DNA of 64,000 bases from Rhizophagus irregularis (GCF_026210795.1 NC_089458.1:1-64000); one strand, 5' to 3'; positions 43,918 through 55,387 are shown, counted from the first letter of the stretch. Notes: generated by a model not told the origin, from the letters alone. Translations and numbers: made by a program.

Positions 43918-46720
43918 CACTAGTCGAAAAAAGAATATTCGGCCTTAATACAATTTGGCCTATATTTGACTAGAATTAATAAAATTTGACTTCAATTAGT
44001 AAAGATCTATGATTAGACATATATTCAACCTAGTTGAATTATGTTAATCAAACGTTATGCGTTATGCGATACGTGTATTAAAATAAAAGTTTAAAAAAGG
44101 ATGATCCTTTTTTAAATTTTTTTAATTTTCTTCTTTCCCTACTCGCCCTTTCCCTTCCTTCATTCCCCTTTTCCTTCGTCCCAGTTTCTCTTCTTCCCCT
44201 TTCCCTCCCTTCGTTCTCCTTTCCCTTCCTTCGCTTTTCCCTTCCTTACCCTTTCCCCTTTCCTTTCGTCACTTATCTCTTTCAAAGGTATACATATACC
44301 TTCAAATTTTTACTTTTTTTAACAAAACGTTTCACTAACGTTTTTGTTTTTTTCTTTTTTAGATTCAAGACGCCCATTTAAAAGGCTCGGATGGGCTTCC
44401 GAAGTATAAAAAAACAAGTTTCGTAAGTACGAAACTTGGTTTATTTATTTATTTTTTTTAATTTAGTATAAACGGTTACTAACCGTTCTTTTATTACTTT
44501 TTTTTTTAGATTCGGCCGTTCGGGTGGGCTTCCGAAGTATGGAAAAACCAAGTTTCGTAAGTACGAAGCTTGGTTTATTTGTTTATTTTTTTTAATTTAG
44601 TATATGAAAGGTTACTAACCGTTCTTTTATTACTTTTTTTTTAGATTCGGCCGTTCAGGTGGGCTTCTGAAGTATGGAAAAACCAAGTTTCGTAAGTACG
44701 AAACTTGGTTTATTTATTTATTTTTTTTTAATTTAGTATGAACGGTTACTAACCGTTCTTTTATTACTTTTTTTTAGATTCGGCCGTTCGGGTGGGCTTC
44801 CGAAGTATGGAAAAACCAAGTTTCGTAAGTACGAAACTTGGTTTATTATTTTTTTTTAATTTAATATGAACGGTTACTAACCGTTCTTTTTTTACTTTTT
44901 TTTTAGGTTCGGCCATTCGGGTGGGCTTCCGTGTTCCAAAGAATGGGAAAATTCCAAAGATTTGTAAGAATCTTGGATTTTTTTTTATTTTTTAAAAAAA
45001 TATTATGAACGGTTACTAATAACCGTTCTTTTCTATTTTTTAGGATCGAGTGGGCTTCCGAAGAATGGAAAACCAAGAAACTAAGATTCGTAAGTAAGTA
45101 CGAATCTTGGTTTAATTTTTTTGTTTTTTTTTTTAATATATAAACGGTTACTAATAACCGTTTTTTTCTTTTTTTAGGATCGGGTGGGCTTTTGAAGAAC
45201 GAAAACCCAAAGATTCGTAAGTACGAATCTTTAATCTTTTTTTTTATTTTTGATTATTACGAATGGTTTACTAACCATTCTTTCTTTTTTTATATATTGT
45301 GAGCTTCCGAGGATCGGAAAAAGGAGAACTAAGGTTCGTTACGAACCTTAGGTTTTTTTTTAATATTATGAACGGTTTCTAACCGTTTGTTTTCTTTTAT
45401 TTTTATAGGTTCGGTTGGCTTTTGAAACCAAGATTCGTAAATACGAGTATGAATCTTAATTTTTGTTTTTTTTTATTATTTTGGAACGGTTTACTAACCG
45501 TTCCTTTCTTTTCTTTTATAGGTTCGTCCGTTTGGGTGAGTTTCCGAAGAATGAAGAACGGAAAAAACTAAGATTCGTAAGTATTCCGTATTACGAATCT
45601 TAGTTTTTTTTTCTTTTTTTTTATTCTAATTATTATGAACGGTTACTAACCGTTCTTATTCTTTTTTTATAGGTTTCGGTGGGCTTCTGAAGAACGAAAA
45701 AGAACTAAGATTTGTAAGTATTATGAATCTTAGTAGTTCTTTTTTTAAAAAAAAAGAAACGTTATACTGTATTAACGTTTCTATTTCTTTATTTTGTAGG
45801 AACTTTGGGGCTTTCTTTCTCTCTTCCTCTCACCTTCCCTCTCCTCTTTCGTTATTTCCCGCCATTTCTCTATCTCTTACTTTTGTAAGACGTTTTCTTG
45901 GAATTTTCTTCAGCTTCAGTAGATTTCTTTAGTAGAACGTGTAGATCAACGTCTTTGAATTGGTAAGTTTTTTTTTTTATTATTAATTTTGATTTTTTTT
46001 TATTGATTTTTTTTATCTTATAATTTGTAGAAATCAACAGTTTCGCACTTCCCGGATCGAATTGGTAAGTTTTCACTTAAAAACTTTTTTAAAAAATTTT
46101 TTTTTTATTATTAATTAATTTTTTTATTATTTTATTTTGTAGTTTCAGCTTCCTTATCCCGGATGATAGGATCGATTAGTAAGTTTCAAAACGGTTCGTT
46201 TTGAAACTTTTTTTTTAAAGTTTTGTTTTTCCGAATTTTTATTTCAGATCGGACTTGGACTTTATTTTTTTTCTTTAGTTATAGTAAAACGACTTTTAAC
46301 ATTCGTTCTTTTCAAAATGCGATCATGTGATTGTGAAATTGTGTATAATTATTTTATTTATACATTAGATAGATGCTAATATACATGTACTGTATATTTA
46401 AGTGTTTTAATAAATTAATAAATTTGAAATTGAACTAAATTAATAAATAAATATTGAGACAAAATTTTGTGTCGAATAATCATCCGAACTGCGCCTCAAT
46501 TTGACGCCACTATTAGACCTAAATTCAACCTAAATTCAACCTAGTCAAATTTAGGTCGAATGGTAGTGTAGTGATGGCCAAATTTTCTTTCCGAATTTGA
46601 GACGATTGGCACCCTAAATGCGCCCAAAAATTTGACCTCAATTTGACACATGTTAGATCATCATTTGACCTATATTCAACCTGGTCAAATTTATGCCGAA
46701 TGGTCTTTTTTCGACTAGTG
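43918..46720. mobile_element. 2.8-kb non-autonomous CACTA element
   Basis: The ends are CACTAGTCGAAAAAAGA and its inverse (TCTTTTTTCGACTAGTG). The flanks are CATT (43914-43917) and TATT (46721-46724), a 3-4-bp duplication with one difference. The minus homologue reads straight through the site (59064-59067), proving insertion. ATTCGGCCTTAA and AATTTGACCTA-like motifs recur within both ends (43930-44010, 46490-46700). No protein is encoded; the interior is mainly the splice-signal array at 44280-46250. It stands in a former coding exon of the transposon gene. Confidence 0.9.
44280..46250 (+). repeat. Best-preserved tandem splice-signal array
   Basis: About thirteen units, the first four nearly identical at 133-135 bp spacing (GTAAGT donors at 44423, 44557, 44692 and 44825). 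Each has GAACGGTTACTAACCGTTC (palindrome centred on TACTAAC), TTTTATTACTTTTTTTTTAG, a 47-nt pseudo-exon (ATTCGGCCGTTCGGGTGGGC type, then CCGAAGTATGGAAAAACC) and GTTTCGTAAGTACGAAAC (palindrome around the donor). Later units change the palindrome stems and the pseudo-exon but keep the layout. 47 nt is not a multiple of three and no frame is kept. Confidence 0.85.
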
Positions 46721-47988
46721 TATTATTTTCAAGTTACGGAATATATGATTTGGCTACGGCTTTAGGTGTGAAATTTTTGGATAAATTTGCAGCTGTTATT
46801 GACTGTCGATCTACAAGAAGGGTTTTAGAACTAATCTGGGTTGCAGTTGGAGCAGCCATTAATATATACTTACAAAAAAGTAAGATTAAAATTGAAGAAA
46901 TATTATCTTGTCCTGCAAATGAGAAAATATGCTTAAGAATATGGTACTTATATTATGAATGGTTTGCAATATGGAAAACTCATCTTACCGGAATACACTG
47001 TGGAAATTATGAATTACAAAAATTTGGATTAGCAGCTTTTGCTCCACTTTTTCCTGCTGCGAGAAAAAGCAATTATGCTACTTCTGTTACACATTTTCTT
47101 GCGAATTTAGAAAAATATCCACTGTTAGAAAAAAAACTTCATCTTTGTGCTTCTATAAATTTAGCAAGAGAAGGACATTATCCTGCTTTTGACGAAGCGT
47201 TAGAAACTCATGGTGTTGCTTATATTAAACAGAATATTACTAGAAATTCGTGTAATCAAGAAAAACTTAGAGTTACAAATTAAAGCAACTCAAGAGGAAA
47301 GAAATCGAATAGATACATTATTAAATGAATTTTTGGGTACTTACTCATATCAACACAAGGATCGCAACACAAATAATCGTATTGAACCATTATGGAAATT
47401 AGTGCATGATTTATTAGAAGCATTCGAAATGGATAATTCTATTAATCATGATCTTTTCAAGAAAAACTCTCCACCCCAATTGAATCAAGAAGGATTAATA
47501 AAAATAAACCAAGCATATATGGATGGATTAAAGAGAATCAAAGAAATTTTTTGGCAAGAAGTAATAAAAACTGAGGCAATTAATACTAAAGGAAGAAGGG
47601 TATTGTCAGTAATGAAAACTAAAATTTCTGATTTATTAAAAAATAAAAAACCAAGAAAGAATACTGTGCCAAAAAATAATGGGAATCAATCATCTGGTGT
47701 ATGCCCATTCAATCTAACGAACAAGTTCTTCAGTCAGTTAAAGGTAATTTAAAAAGAGTGAGTATTGAATTAGACAATCAAAATGAGTCTCAACCAAAAC
47801 GCCAAAGAATTAGAATTATAACAACTGAAGAAGAAAAACAAATCTTAAGTTGCTTGTTACAAAAGGAAACAATACCCACAGAAACTGAAATTAATGAAGT
47901 CTTAAGTAAACTATCACAAGAATGGAATATCCAGCGTGTTAAAAGGTATTGGAATAATAATATTAGGCATAAAAAGAAAAGTAAATAG
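46721..47988 (+). pseudogene. 4-kb transposon gene, plus copy, 3' part
   Basis: Continues FSSYGIYDLATALGVKFLDK, RRVLELIWVAVGAAINIYLQ, LRIWYLYYEWFAIWKTHLTG and a later segment ending with N-I-Q-R-V-K-R-Y-W-N-N-N-I-R-H. One extra A near 47270 shifts the frame (the minus copy is in frame there), and another frame change occurs near 47700. The C-terminal 60 aa (T-T-E-E-E-K-Q-I-L-S ... W-N-I-Q-R-V-K-R-Y-W) resemble a homeobox-like helix-turn-helix with the W-x-x-x-R-V-x-x-x-x-x-N recognition-helix pattern. Stop TAG at 47986-47988. Confidence 0.7.
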
Positions 47989-48412
47989 ATAATATTTTTT
48001 TTCAAAGCAATAAAGTCAGGCTGTAATATTGAAAAAGTGCATTTCTATTACAAAAAGTGTTTTTACATATATAAAAAAAAATCTAGTGTGTAAACTAATT
48101 TTATAAGATAAAGTAAACGTAACTGGCACATCTTTTTACATATATTTTGGCTATTGTTGATATTTAACAGCTTGAAATTAAAAAGGATCTTGAAAAAAGT
48201 CTCGAATATTTTGAATTTCTATTTTAATTAGTTAATGTTCGAAAAAATGAATTTAATACCTAAAATGGAAGTCAGAAGTTGATTTTCTGTGATAAAATCA
48301 TGACGTAACATTATGTTTGAATAAGTTAATATTGAATGAAGTTTAACGATTAATGTTACACAGAATTTTAACAATTAGTAAATTGGTGTAACTGGATTTG
48401 TCTGGTGATTAA
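47989..48412. mobile_element. 3' flank and right terminus of the plus copy
   Basis: The sequence matches the region 57363-57800 in inverse orientation almost base for base. It ends GATTTGTCTGGTGATTAA before TA (48413-48414), corresponding to the terminus of the minus copy. It defines the right end of this transposon copy. Confidence 0.7.
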
Positions 48413-48440
48413 TATTATATATTTCATTATTTTCTAACTA

Positions 48441-48660
48441 TTGCGTAATAATAAAAAATATATTATATATTCTTTATTAATTACTAACAAATACATAGTA
48501 ATAATAAAATATATTATATGTTCTTTAATTACTAACAAATACGTAGTAATAATAAAATATATTATATGTTTTTTATTAATTACTAACAAATACATAGTAA
48601 TAATAAAATATATTATATGTTAACATTTATTAATTACTAACAAATACATAGTAATATTAA
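48441..48660. repeat. Tandem repeat of about 57 bp
   Basis: Four units of TTAATTACTAACAAATACAT then AGTAATAATAAAATATATTA. The 60-aa frame over it is repeat-derived. Confidence 0.7.
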
Positions 48661-49394
48661 TTCATATTAACAATGATCTATTAGGATCTTGAACAATATA
48701 GAATTTGCATTATACACTATCTTTTAAAGATCATATTTTATTAATAACTAATTGTGACTCGTTGCTTTACAACAGAGGCAATATTTTTAATTCTGACCAG
48801 AATTATTTGATTAGCATAAAAATTTCCTTTTTTGGAATATTCGTGAAACTAAAATTACCCTATTTTTTGTGAAAGCAAAATTCCTTTTTTAGATTTTAAG
48901 TAATGTTACATGATAAAGTGCTAAACCTGGCAATATCAGCTAGAATTATATGATCAGTGCAAAGATTTTCTTTTTAAGAATACTTGTAAAACTAAAATCC
49001 TTTATTTTTATGAGAAGAAAATTTTCTTTTTTTGGAGAACTGTTAAAGCAGGATAGAATCATGTGACTTTTAAATTTTTTTTTTTTTAAATAAAACTCTT
49101 TATTATATATAAAACCTTTTAAATAAACATATACATCAGTAAATTTTTTAGGGCGTGGATCCTTAAGGATTCCATAGATTGCTTCAGAATCCCTAAGGAT
49201 CTGTGATTTTAAGGATTCTTTAAAAATCCTTATTGACTTGTAAAATATCCTTAAGGATTCTATAAATTTATAGATCCTTAAGGATTCTTATATAAAAAAT
49301 CCTTAAGTATTTCTTGAATTTTAATTTTAAAAATTTTATATAAATTTTATCTTTAAATTTATTATATTATTATTTTACAATTAATATATTTATT
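48661..49394. repeat. AT-rich spacer with TCCTTAAGGATTC repeats
   Basis: No gene. From 49150 to 49310 about eight copies of TCCTTAAGGATTC-like palindromic words are scattered, possibly a small degenerate inverted-repeat element. Confidence 0.45.
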
Positions 49395-50676
49395 TTAAAA
49401 TTGAAATTTGTTTACAAAAAATTCATTTTCATGATCAAATTTCTTTATCATATGTATTAAACCTGCAATAGAATTAAAATGTATTATATCATATTGATTT
49501 ACTAATTTCATATGAGGACATCCATATTTTAATGGATGTCGTTTTGAATAATAATCATACCAATGCACTAATACAATAGGAAAAATAGGATAATAATTAG
49601 GAAGAAATAAAATTTCAGCTATCATTAATATCTAAATAATTAAAAAATGTTAAATTATTAAAATTAAAGATTATTTTTAATATTAAAGCAATATTAAATA
49701 AACTTACTTTACCATAACACAATCCATCATCAGTTAAATAATCAACATTATCCATTGCTATTGCGATATCACTAAATTTTGCATTATTGTGAAATTTACT
49801 AGTAGCATAAATAATTTCATTATTTGACAATACTCCTGTAGCATAAATTTTTAAATAAATATCTTCACATTCAGTAACATTGGATTTATCATCCAAATAA
49901 GCATCTAAATAATTAATTAGGTGATGCATTCCTTCAATACATAGTTCATCTACACTATTTTCATGTTCAAGTTTTTCCCGAAGAGCTTGTAGATCACTAA
50001 TCAGCAATTTCCATAATAATGATTTCATAGTTTCTAATTTTGAAACATGTGTTTTTTTTACATTAGTTATTATTTCTTATCGGCGAATCTAAATTAAAAT
50101 ATAATAAGTAAAAATATTTTTTTTAATTATAAAACAAAATTTAAACTAGTTAAAACTTACTGTTTTTAATATTTGATCAAGTACATTTTTTTTATTGGTC
50201 ATTCTATATGGATTTTTAACCCAATTTTTATGTAAAGTCTCGTAAGTATTAGTAGCTAACCCATTAAGTGATCCATAACGTTTGATTGTATGAATAGTGT
50301 GATACCGCCACATGTGAAGTTTTGGTAATTGAAGATTGCTAGGAGAGAAGTTTTTAAACAATTTTACAAAATTTTGTGTTCAATCAATTATTTCATACTG
50401 CAAAATTAATTAAGAAAAAATTATCATTATTAATACTTAAATTGAAATTAATTAATTACCTCAAAACTTTTCAATTCACTTTCATTTAAATTTTTCTTTT
50501 TTTGATGTTTTATACATTTTAATAAACTTAATATAACATTTAATAAGTTTTATACATGATGTACCATTATCTATTGCGTAAAGTTCATCAAGTACAAATA
50601 TGATAATCTTTATTACATCACGTATTATTACGGAATATTTTGACCGTAATGCTTCAGAACATTTTTGATCACGCAT
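49395..50676 (-). pseudogene. CACTA/Plavaka-type transposase, C-terminal remnant
   Basis: Minus-strand pieces in order: a helical segment ending L-D-E-L-Y-A-I-D-N-G (50676-50482), FSPSNLQLPKLHMWRYHTIH and YGSLNGLATNTYETLHKNWV (50361-50146), Y-L-K-I-Y-A-T-G-V-L and ATSKFHNNAKFSDIAIAMDN with L-C-Y-G-K-V (50028-49615), and VLVHWYDYYSKRHPLKYGCP ending E-N-E-F-F-V-N-K-F-Q-F (49625-49395). This order matches the C-terminal third of transposases I recall as abundant in Rhizophagus. Introns between pieces are plausible (GTAAGT donors). The upstream part has been replaced by the 51-bp satellite that starts at about 50620, so the catalytic core is absent. Confidence 0.65.
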
Positions 50677-51840
50677 TATTATAGAATATTTCGATCATAA
50701 TACTTCAGAATAATTGCGACATCGTAATTCTACAGAATATTTTGACCGTAATGCTTTGGAACATTTTCAATCACGTATTATTACAGAATATTTCGATTGT
50801 AATGCTTCAGAACATTTACGATCACGTATTATTATAGAATACTTCGATCGTAATGTTTCGAAACATTTTTGATCACGTATTATTACGGAATATTTTGATA
50901 GTAATACTTCAGAACAATTGCGATATCATAATTCTACAGAATATTTCGATCGTAATATTTCAGAACATTTACGATCACGTATTATTACAGAATATTTTGA
51001 CCGTAATGCTTCAGAACATTTACGATATTGTAATTCTACGGAATATTTCGATCGTAATATTTTAGAACATTTTTGATCACGTATTATTACGGAATATTTT
51101 GATCGTAATGCTTTAAAACATTTGTGATCACGTATTATTACAGAATATTTTGACAGTAATGCTTTGGAACATTTACGATCACAAATTATTTCAGAATATT
51201 TCGATCATAATGCTTCAGAACATTTACGATCACGTATTATTACAGAATATTTTGATCGTAATGCTTCAGAACATTTATGATATCGTAATTTTACAGAATA
51301 TTTTGATCGTAATGCTTTGGAACATTTACGATCACGTATTATTATGGAATATTTTGACTGTACTGTTTTCAATCACGTATTATTACGGAATATTTTGACC
51401 GTAATGCTTCAGAACATTTACGATCACAAATTATTTTGGAATATATTGATCATAATGCTTCAGAACATTTACGATCATGTATTATTACAGAATATTTTGA
51501 TCGTAATGTTTCAAAACATTTGCGATCACGTATTATTACGGAATATTTTGACCGTAATGCTTCAGAATATTTACGATCATGAATTATTTCCAAATATTTT
51601 GATCGTAATGCTTCAGAACATTTACGATCACATATTATTACAGAATATTTCGATTATAATACTTCGAAACATTTACGATATCGTAATTCTACGGAATATT
51701 TTGATCGTAATGCTTCAGAATATTTTCGATCACGTATTATTACGGAATATTTTAACCGTAATGCTTCAAAACATTTACGATCACGTATTATTTCGGAATA
51801 TTTCAATCGTAAAATTACGTAGATTTATGGAAATCCATAA
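50620..51840. repeat. 51-bp palindrome-rich satellite, about 23 units
   Basis: Unit GATCACGTATTATTACGGAA then TATTTTGATCGTAATGCTTC and AGAACATTTAC. Some units replace GATCACGTATTATTAC by GATATCGTAATTCTAC. As 51 is a multiple of three, frames up to 225 aa run through as 17-aa repeats (NILIVMLQNIYDHVLLR); these are not taken as a gene. It ends in an approximately 26-bp palindrome at 51822-51847. Confidence 0.85.
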
Positions 51841-51849
51841 ATCTACAGA

Positions 51850-52330
51850 ATATTATGCCGTAAATGTACGTAATTTTACAAAAATTTGTAAACTTACGGA
51901 ACATTATGCCATATTTAAATTCCTAATGTATAATAAGGTTTGGTGTATGCTGGCGTTAATTTCCTATGATGGATATTACTCCTATAAGGTTTAGTACGTG
52001 TAAATAGAGTTAGTTCTCTTTGTACAGTTATATTACGAATTGGTGGTACTATCCTGCTTTGTTGGCAGCAAGCTGGATGGTACCACTAAACGAAATGGCC
52101 CATTATCACACGTTAAATAACCAAAAACAGGCAAAAAAAATGGCTAGAATTGCATAAACTATTCGCAAATTTATATAAACTATTTACAAATAGTATAGGT
52201 TAATTCGCAAATAGCCAAAAACAGCCAAAAATAGCCAAAAATAGCCAAAAATAGCCAAAAATAGCCACTGCTTTTCACGCCATTTTTTTTGCCAATTTTT
52301 AGCATTTCGATTTGTGTATCTTCTGAAGTT
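51850..52330. other. Spacer with a short AGCCAAAAAT repeat
   Basis: Contains a 10-bp tandem repeat (AGCCAAAAAT, about six units, 52205-52265). No gene recognised. Confidence 0.5.
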
Positions 52331-52680
52331 TCTGGTATTAACGTTTGCTTTTGGAATTTGGTAAAGCCAGAAGCTGCGAATTCTTGCTGTTTCGACGTTT
52401 GCTTTTAGATTTTGGTAGAGCCGGAAGCTGCAGATTCTTGCTGTTTCGTCGCTTACTTTTGGATTCTGGTAGAGCCAGAAGCTGCAGATTCTTGTTGTTT
52501 TGACGCTTGCTTTTGGGTTCTGGTAGAGCCAGAAGATATGGATTCCTGTTGTTTTGACGTTTACTTTTGGGTTTTGGTAGAGTCGGAAGCTGCAGATTCT
52601 TGTTATTTCAATATTGACGTTTATTTGGGAGAATCAGAACTTGCAGATTCCTGTGCTGAAGTTTGTTTGTGAGACTCTTG
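52331..52680 (+). repeat. 57-bp tandem repeat with an open frame
   Basis: Five to six units, TTTTGGTAGAGCCAGAAGCT then GCAGATTCTTGCTGTTTCGA and CGTTTGCTTTTGGATT. The plus frame 52412-52672 reads as 19-aa repeats (V-E-P-E-A-A-D-S-C-C-F-x-A-Y-F-W-I-L). Because the unit is a multiple of three the frame may be accidental. No start, splice or family context supports a protein. Confidence 0.6.
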
Positions 52681-52855
52681 ACAAATTTTTTTGACACTTT
52701 TTTCCAGATCGTTTCATTCTTTATAGTAAATTTTAATAAACAGAAGAATAGTAAAATTAGTAAATAAAGTAGAACTTTCTTTCAAAATAACGAAAAATAT
52801 TGTTCGATTTATATAAAAGTTACGTTTAACGATCAATATAAAAATGTATTGCAGG

Positions 52856-53099
52856 TAAGGTTGCTTGTCTAAACCTCTTCAAAATCCTACGATTAGTTTC
52901 GTCAAAATTTTACTATAGATTTATTATAGTTTCGGCAGAGTTTCGGCAGTTTCGGCATTTATAATAAGTTTCGGCAGTTTCGCCTTTCTCCAAAGTTTCA
53001 CCAGTTTTTTAATATAACTTTAATATAGTTTCGGCAGAATTTCGCTTTTCGGCGAAATGCCATCTTGCCTAAACCCTTAGGTTTCGGCAAGCAACCTTA
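52856..53099. mobile_element. hAT-like MITE, copy 3 of 3
   Basis: 244 bp with TAAGGTTGCTTG ends and exact 8-bp duplications ATTGCAGG (52848-52855, 53100-53107). Very similar to copy 2, with most TTTTGGCAG motifs of copies 1 and 2 reading TTTCGGCAG here, so this copy has kept more CpG-type sites and may be younger. Confidence 0.9.
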
Positions 53100-53102
53100 A
53101 TT

Positions 53103-53760
53103 GCAGGTTTTATAAAAATTACGAGAATTGTTTATTGAAAAAATAAAATTATTTTTGCGAAAAAAATTTGATTGATGGAGCTTTATAAGCAGATTTTATA
53201 AAAATTACGAGAATTATTTATCGAAAAAATAAAATTATTTTTGCAAAAAAAATTCAATTGATGGAGCTTTATAAAATTTAAAATTCAAAATAAGCTTTCT
53301 GAGAAAAAGTCTATTTGATAAAAATAAAACCAAAATTTGATTTAAAAGTTAATTAATCGTTAAAAAAAGTTTAATCAAAATTAGACTTTTATTACTTTTA
53401 TCAAATCAATTACTAATGGATCAAATTTAACCGAAATTTTTAAATTAAAAAAAAAAATTCTCATGATTGAAAATTTAATTAATCGAAATCTCAAAATTAA
53501 ACTTTTATTAAATCAATTACTAACAGATCAAATTTAACCGAAATTTTCAAATTAAAAAAATTCTCATGATTGAAAATTTAATTAATCGAAATCTCAAAAT
53601 TAAACTTTTATCAAATCAATTACTAATGGATCAAATATAACCAAAATTTTTAAATTAAAAAAAAAAATTTCATAAAATTTTAATTTCAAGAGAAAAATTG
53701 ACTTCATTTGTTAAAATTTCATTAAATTTTAAAGTACATATTAATTATAACCGATTCTTT
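53103..53760. repeat. Two small tandem repeats
   Basis: An 87-bp unit (GCAGGTTTTATAAAAATTAC then GAGAATT.TTTAT.GAAAAA) occurs twice at 53103-53276. An approximately 115-bp unit (TCAAATCAATTACTAATGGA then TCAAATTTAACCGAAATTTT) occurs about three times at 53395-53670. No gene. Confidence 0.6.
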
Positions 53761-53807
53761 ATCAAATTTTATAAAACACAACTAGAAAAAGATCAATTAA
53801 TCAAATT

Positions 53808-54600
53808 ATGGGTTCAGAAAGGATAGCAAACTGACTATCTTCTAGAAGGTTTAGCAAAAAAAGAACCAAAGTCCCTTGTTATTATGACAAATGTAATGGA
53901 AAACTGGTTATATTACGAACTAAAATGCTTCATGAAGCCGCAGAAAATACAACTGACTCGAATCTTAATAGTAGTTTGGCTTCATTGTTACTAATTAATC
54001 AAGAAGAGGATTCAACAATAACTTCATTAGAAGAAAATCTGATAAATGAAGATATTTTGATATTTCCATTAAATGAAGAAATTTTGGTAATAACTCCTTT
54101 TGAAGAAGATTTGACAACAATTCCATTAAATGAAAAAGATAATTCGACAACTTCAGAATACAACAAAAATGAATATATTTTTTTACCTCGAAACCGTACA
54201 AGAAGCTACGCAAATCACTCACAAATTATGCTCAAACATTCAGGAACAGAAGATTTGAGCAATTCTATCTGATTATGAACAATATACCGATACTTCTTCT
54301 TCTTCTGATGGCAATGAGTCAGATGATAGAACTTTTGCCAATACTTTTGAAAATTATTCACCACCAGATTTTAAATCATATCAAAAGGAAGAAAAAACAA
54401 CAATCGATGATAAATTTTCATGGATTTTATTATGGATAATGACCTTTCAAAAAAAGTTCAATCTCCCCTGAAACAGCGACCAAATCTCAACTAAAATTCA
54501 TAAAAATAGTGTTAAAAGAAATCGGTGGAGACATTTATAATAGCTTTCCTGACTCTTTATATATATATATATATTATAATACAATAAACTTTTTTTTGTT
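53808..54600 (+). pseudogene. tnp2-type transposase, N-terminal remnant
   Basis: MGSERIAN then TGA, then a Cys pattern V-P-C-Y-Y-D-K-C-N-G-K-L-V-I-L-R-T-K that parallels the CNCPDCDGNLVDSRTKE start of the transposase at 35520. An acidic Ser/Thr-rich spacer follows (53925-54270), then, after frame changes, FSWILLWIMTFQKKFN and GGDIYNSFPDSLY (54415-54560), again parallel to the 35030-34920 region. It breaks off at an ATATAT run near 54560. Only the first exon or two of a CACTA transposase remain. Confidence 0.6.
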
Positions 54601-54717
54601 TTGTAGACCTCTTTATGCTTTACAAAACAAAAAAAAATTCATTAAAATTGAACTGCTATATAGTAAGTTAATTGCAAAAAAAACTTTTTAATAAATAAAT
54701 TACTATATATTACATAT

Positions 54718-54896
54718 ACAGTTAACTTCCTCTATAGTCACTCCCGTTATAGTCACATTCTACTATATAGTCACACCAGTTGAATGTTCAAAACACTTTA
54801 TTATTAAAATCTATCCTATATAGTCACAAACTATCTATAGTCACTATCACACCTATCCTCAAAAATCTTATATTAAAAAGAACCGTTTATAATCAC
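54718..54896. mobile_element. Possible pogo/Tigger-like terminal fragment
   Basis: CAGTTAACTTCCTCTATAGT then CACTCCCGTTATAGTCACAT carries repeated TATAGTCAC motifs resembling fungal pogo-type termini, with TATAATCACAG at the right. No transposase and no clear TA duplication. Confidence 0.3.
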
Positions 54897-54904
54897 AGTT
54901 ATAT

Positions 54905-55283
54905 TAGAGTTCCAATCCGTCATCTGACGGATGATCAATCTCTTCTCATTTATTTTTGGAAAGAGACATTTATGTTTCATAATTTATAATTTAGGAACTG
55001 CATTCGATGTAAGGTGATCAGACTATGCATTATTTAATTAATTGAACATAAAATAAATGGGGTGAAATCTTAGTCGGATTGAAATTTTCATCCGTCAGAT
55101 GATATTTTAATCTGTTCCTAATTTCTCCTCACTTTCATTTTTGAAAAAAAAGTTTATTTATTAAATTATATACTGTATTATGCTCTTAGGATATCCTTAA
55201 AAAAAAATGCTCTTTTATATTAATTAAATGAGCGTACAACTGTCAAAATGTGATTATCCGTCAGATGACGGATTGGAACTCTA
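54905..55283. mobile_element. 379-bp TIR element with exact 8-bp duplications
   Basis: Terminal inverted repeats of about 29 bp start TAGAGTTCCAATCCGTCATC and are nearly perfect. The flanks are AGTTATAT at 54897-54904 and 55284-55291. CCGTCATCTGACGG inside each terminus is itself a palindrome, and GGATGA/CATCCGTC words recur inside. hAT-like by duplication length. Confidence 0.85.
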
Positions 55284-55344
55284 AGTTATATAAAGAATAT
55301 ATTAAATAACTTGGCATCTAATAATCGTACAAAGATATATCATA

Positions 55345-55387
55345 GCTTGTTAGAATCGTCTCACTGAGACGAATCGAATGGTGGTAG
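55345..55387. repeat. GAGACGAATCGAATGG palindromic repeat, copy 1 of 3
   Basis: GAATCGTCTCACTGAGACGA then ATCGAATGGTGGTA; the CGTCTCA...TGAGACG part is an inverted repeat. Copies 2 and 3 are at 57130-57215 and 57295-57362. The GC-rich repeat at 55388 begins where this copy departs from the other two. Confidence 0.6.

Noticed and set aside
50853-51994. Long frames of 17-aa repeats
   Set aside because: The 51-bp satellite is a multiple of three, so frames stay open automatically. No introns, start context or known family.
54718-55291. A single larger element joining the TATAGTCAC region and the TAGAGTTCC element
   Set aside because: The right element has its own exact 8-bp duplications, so the two are separate.
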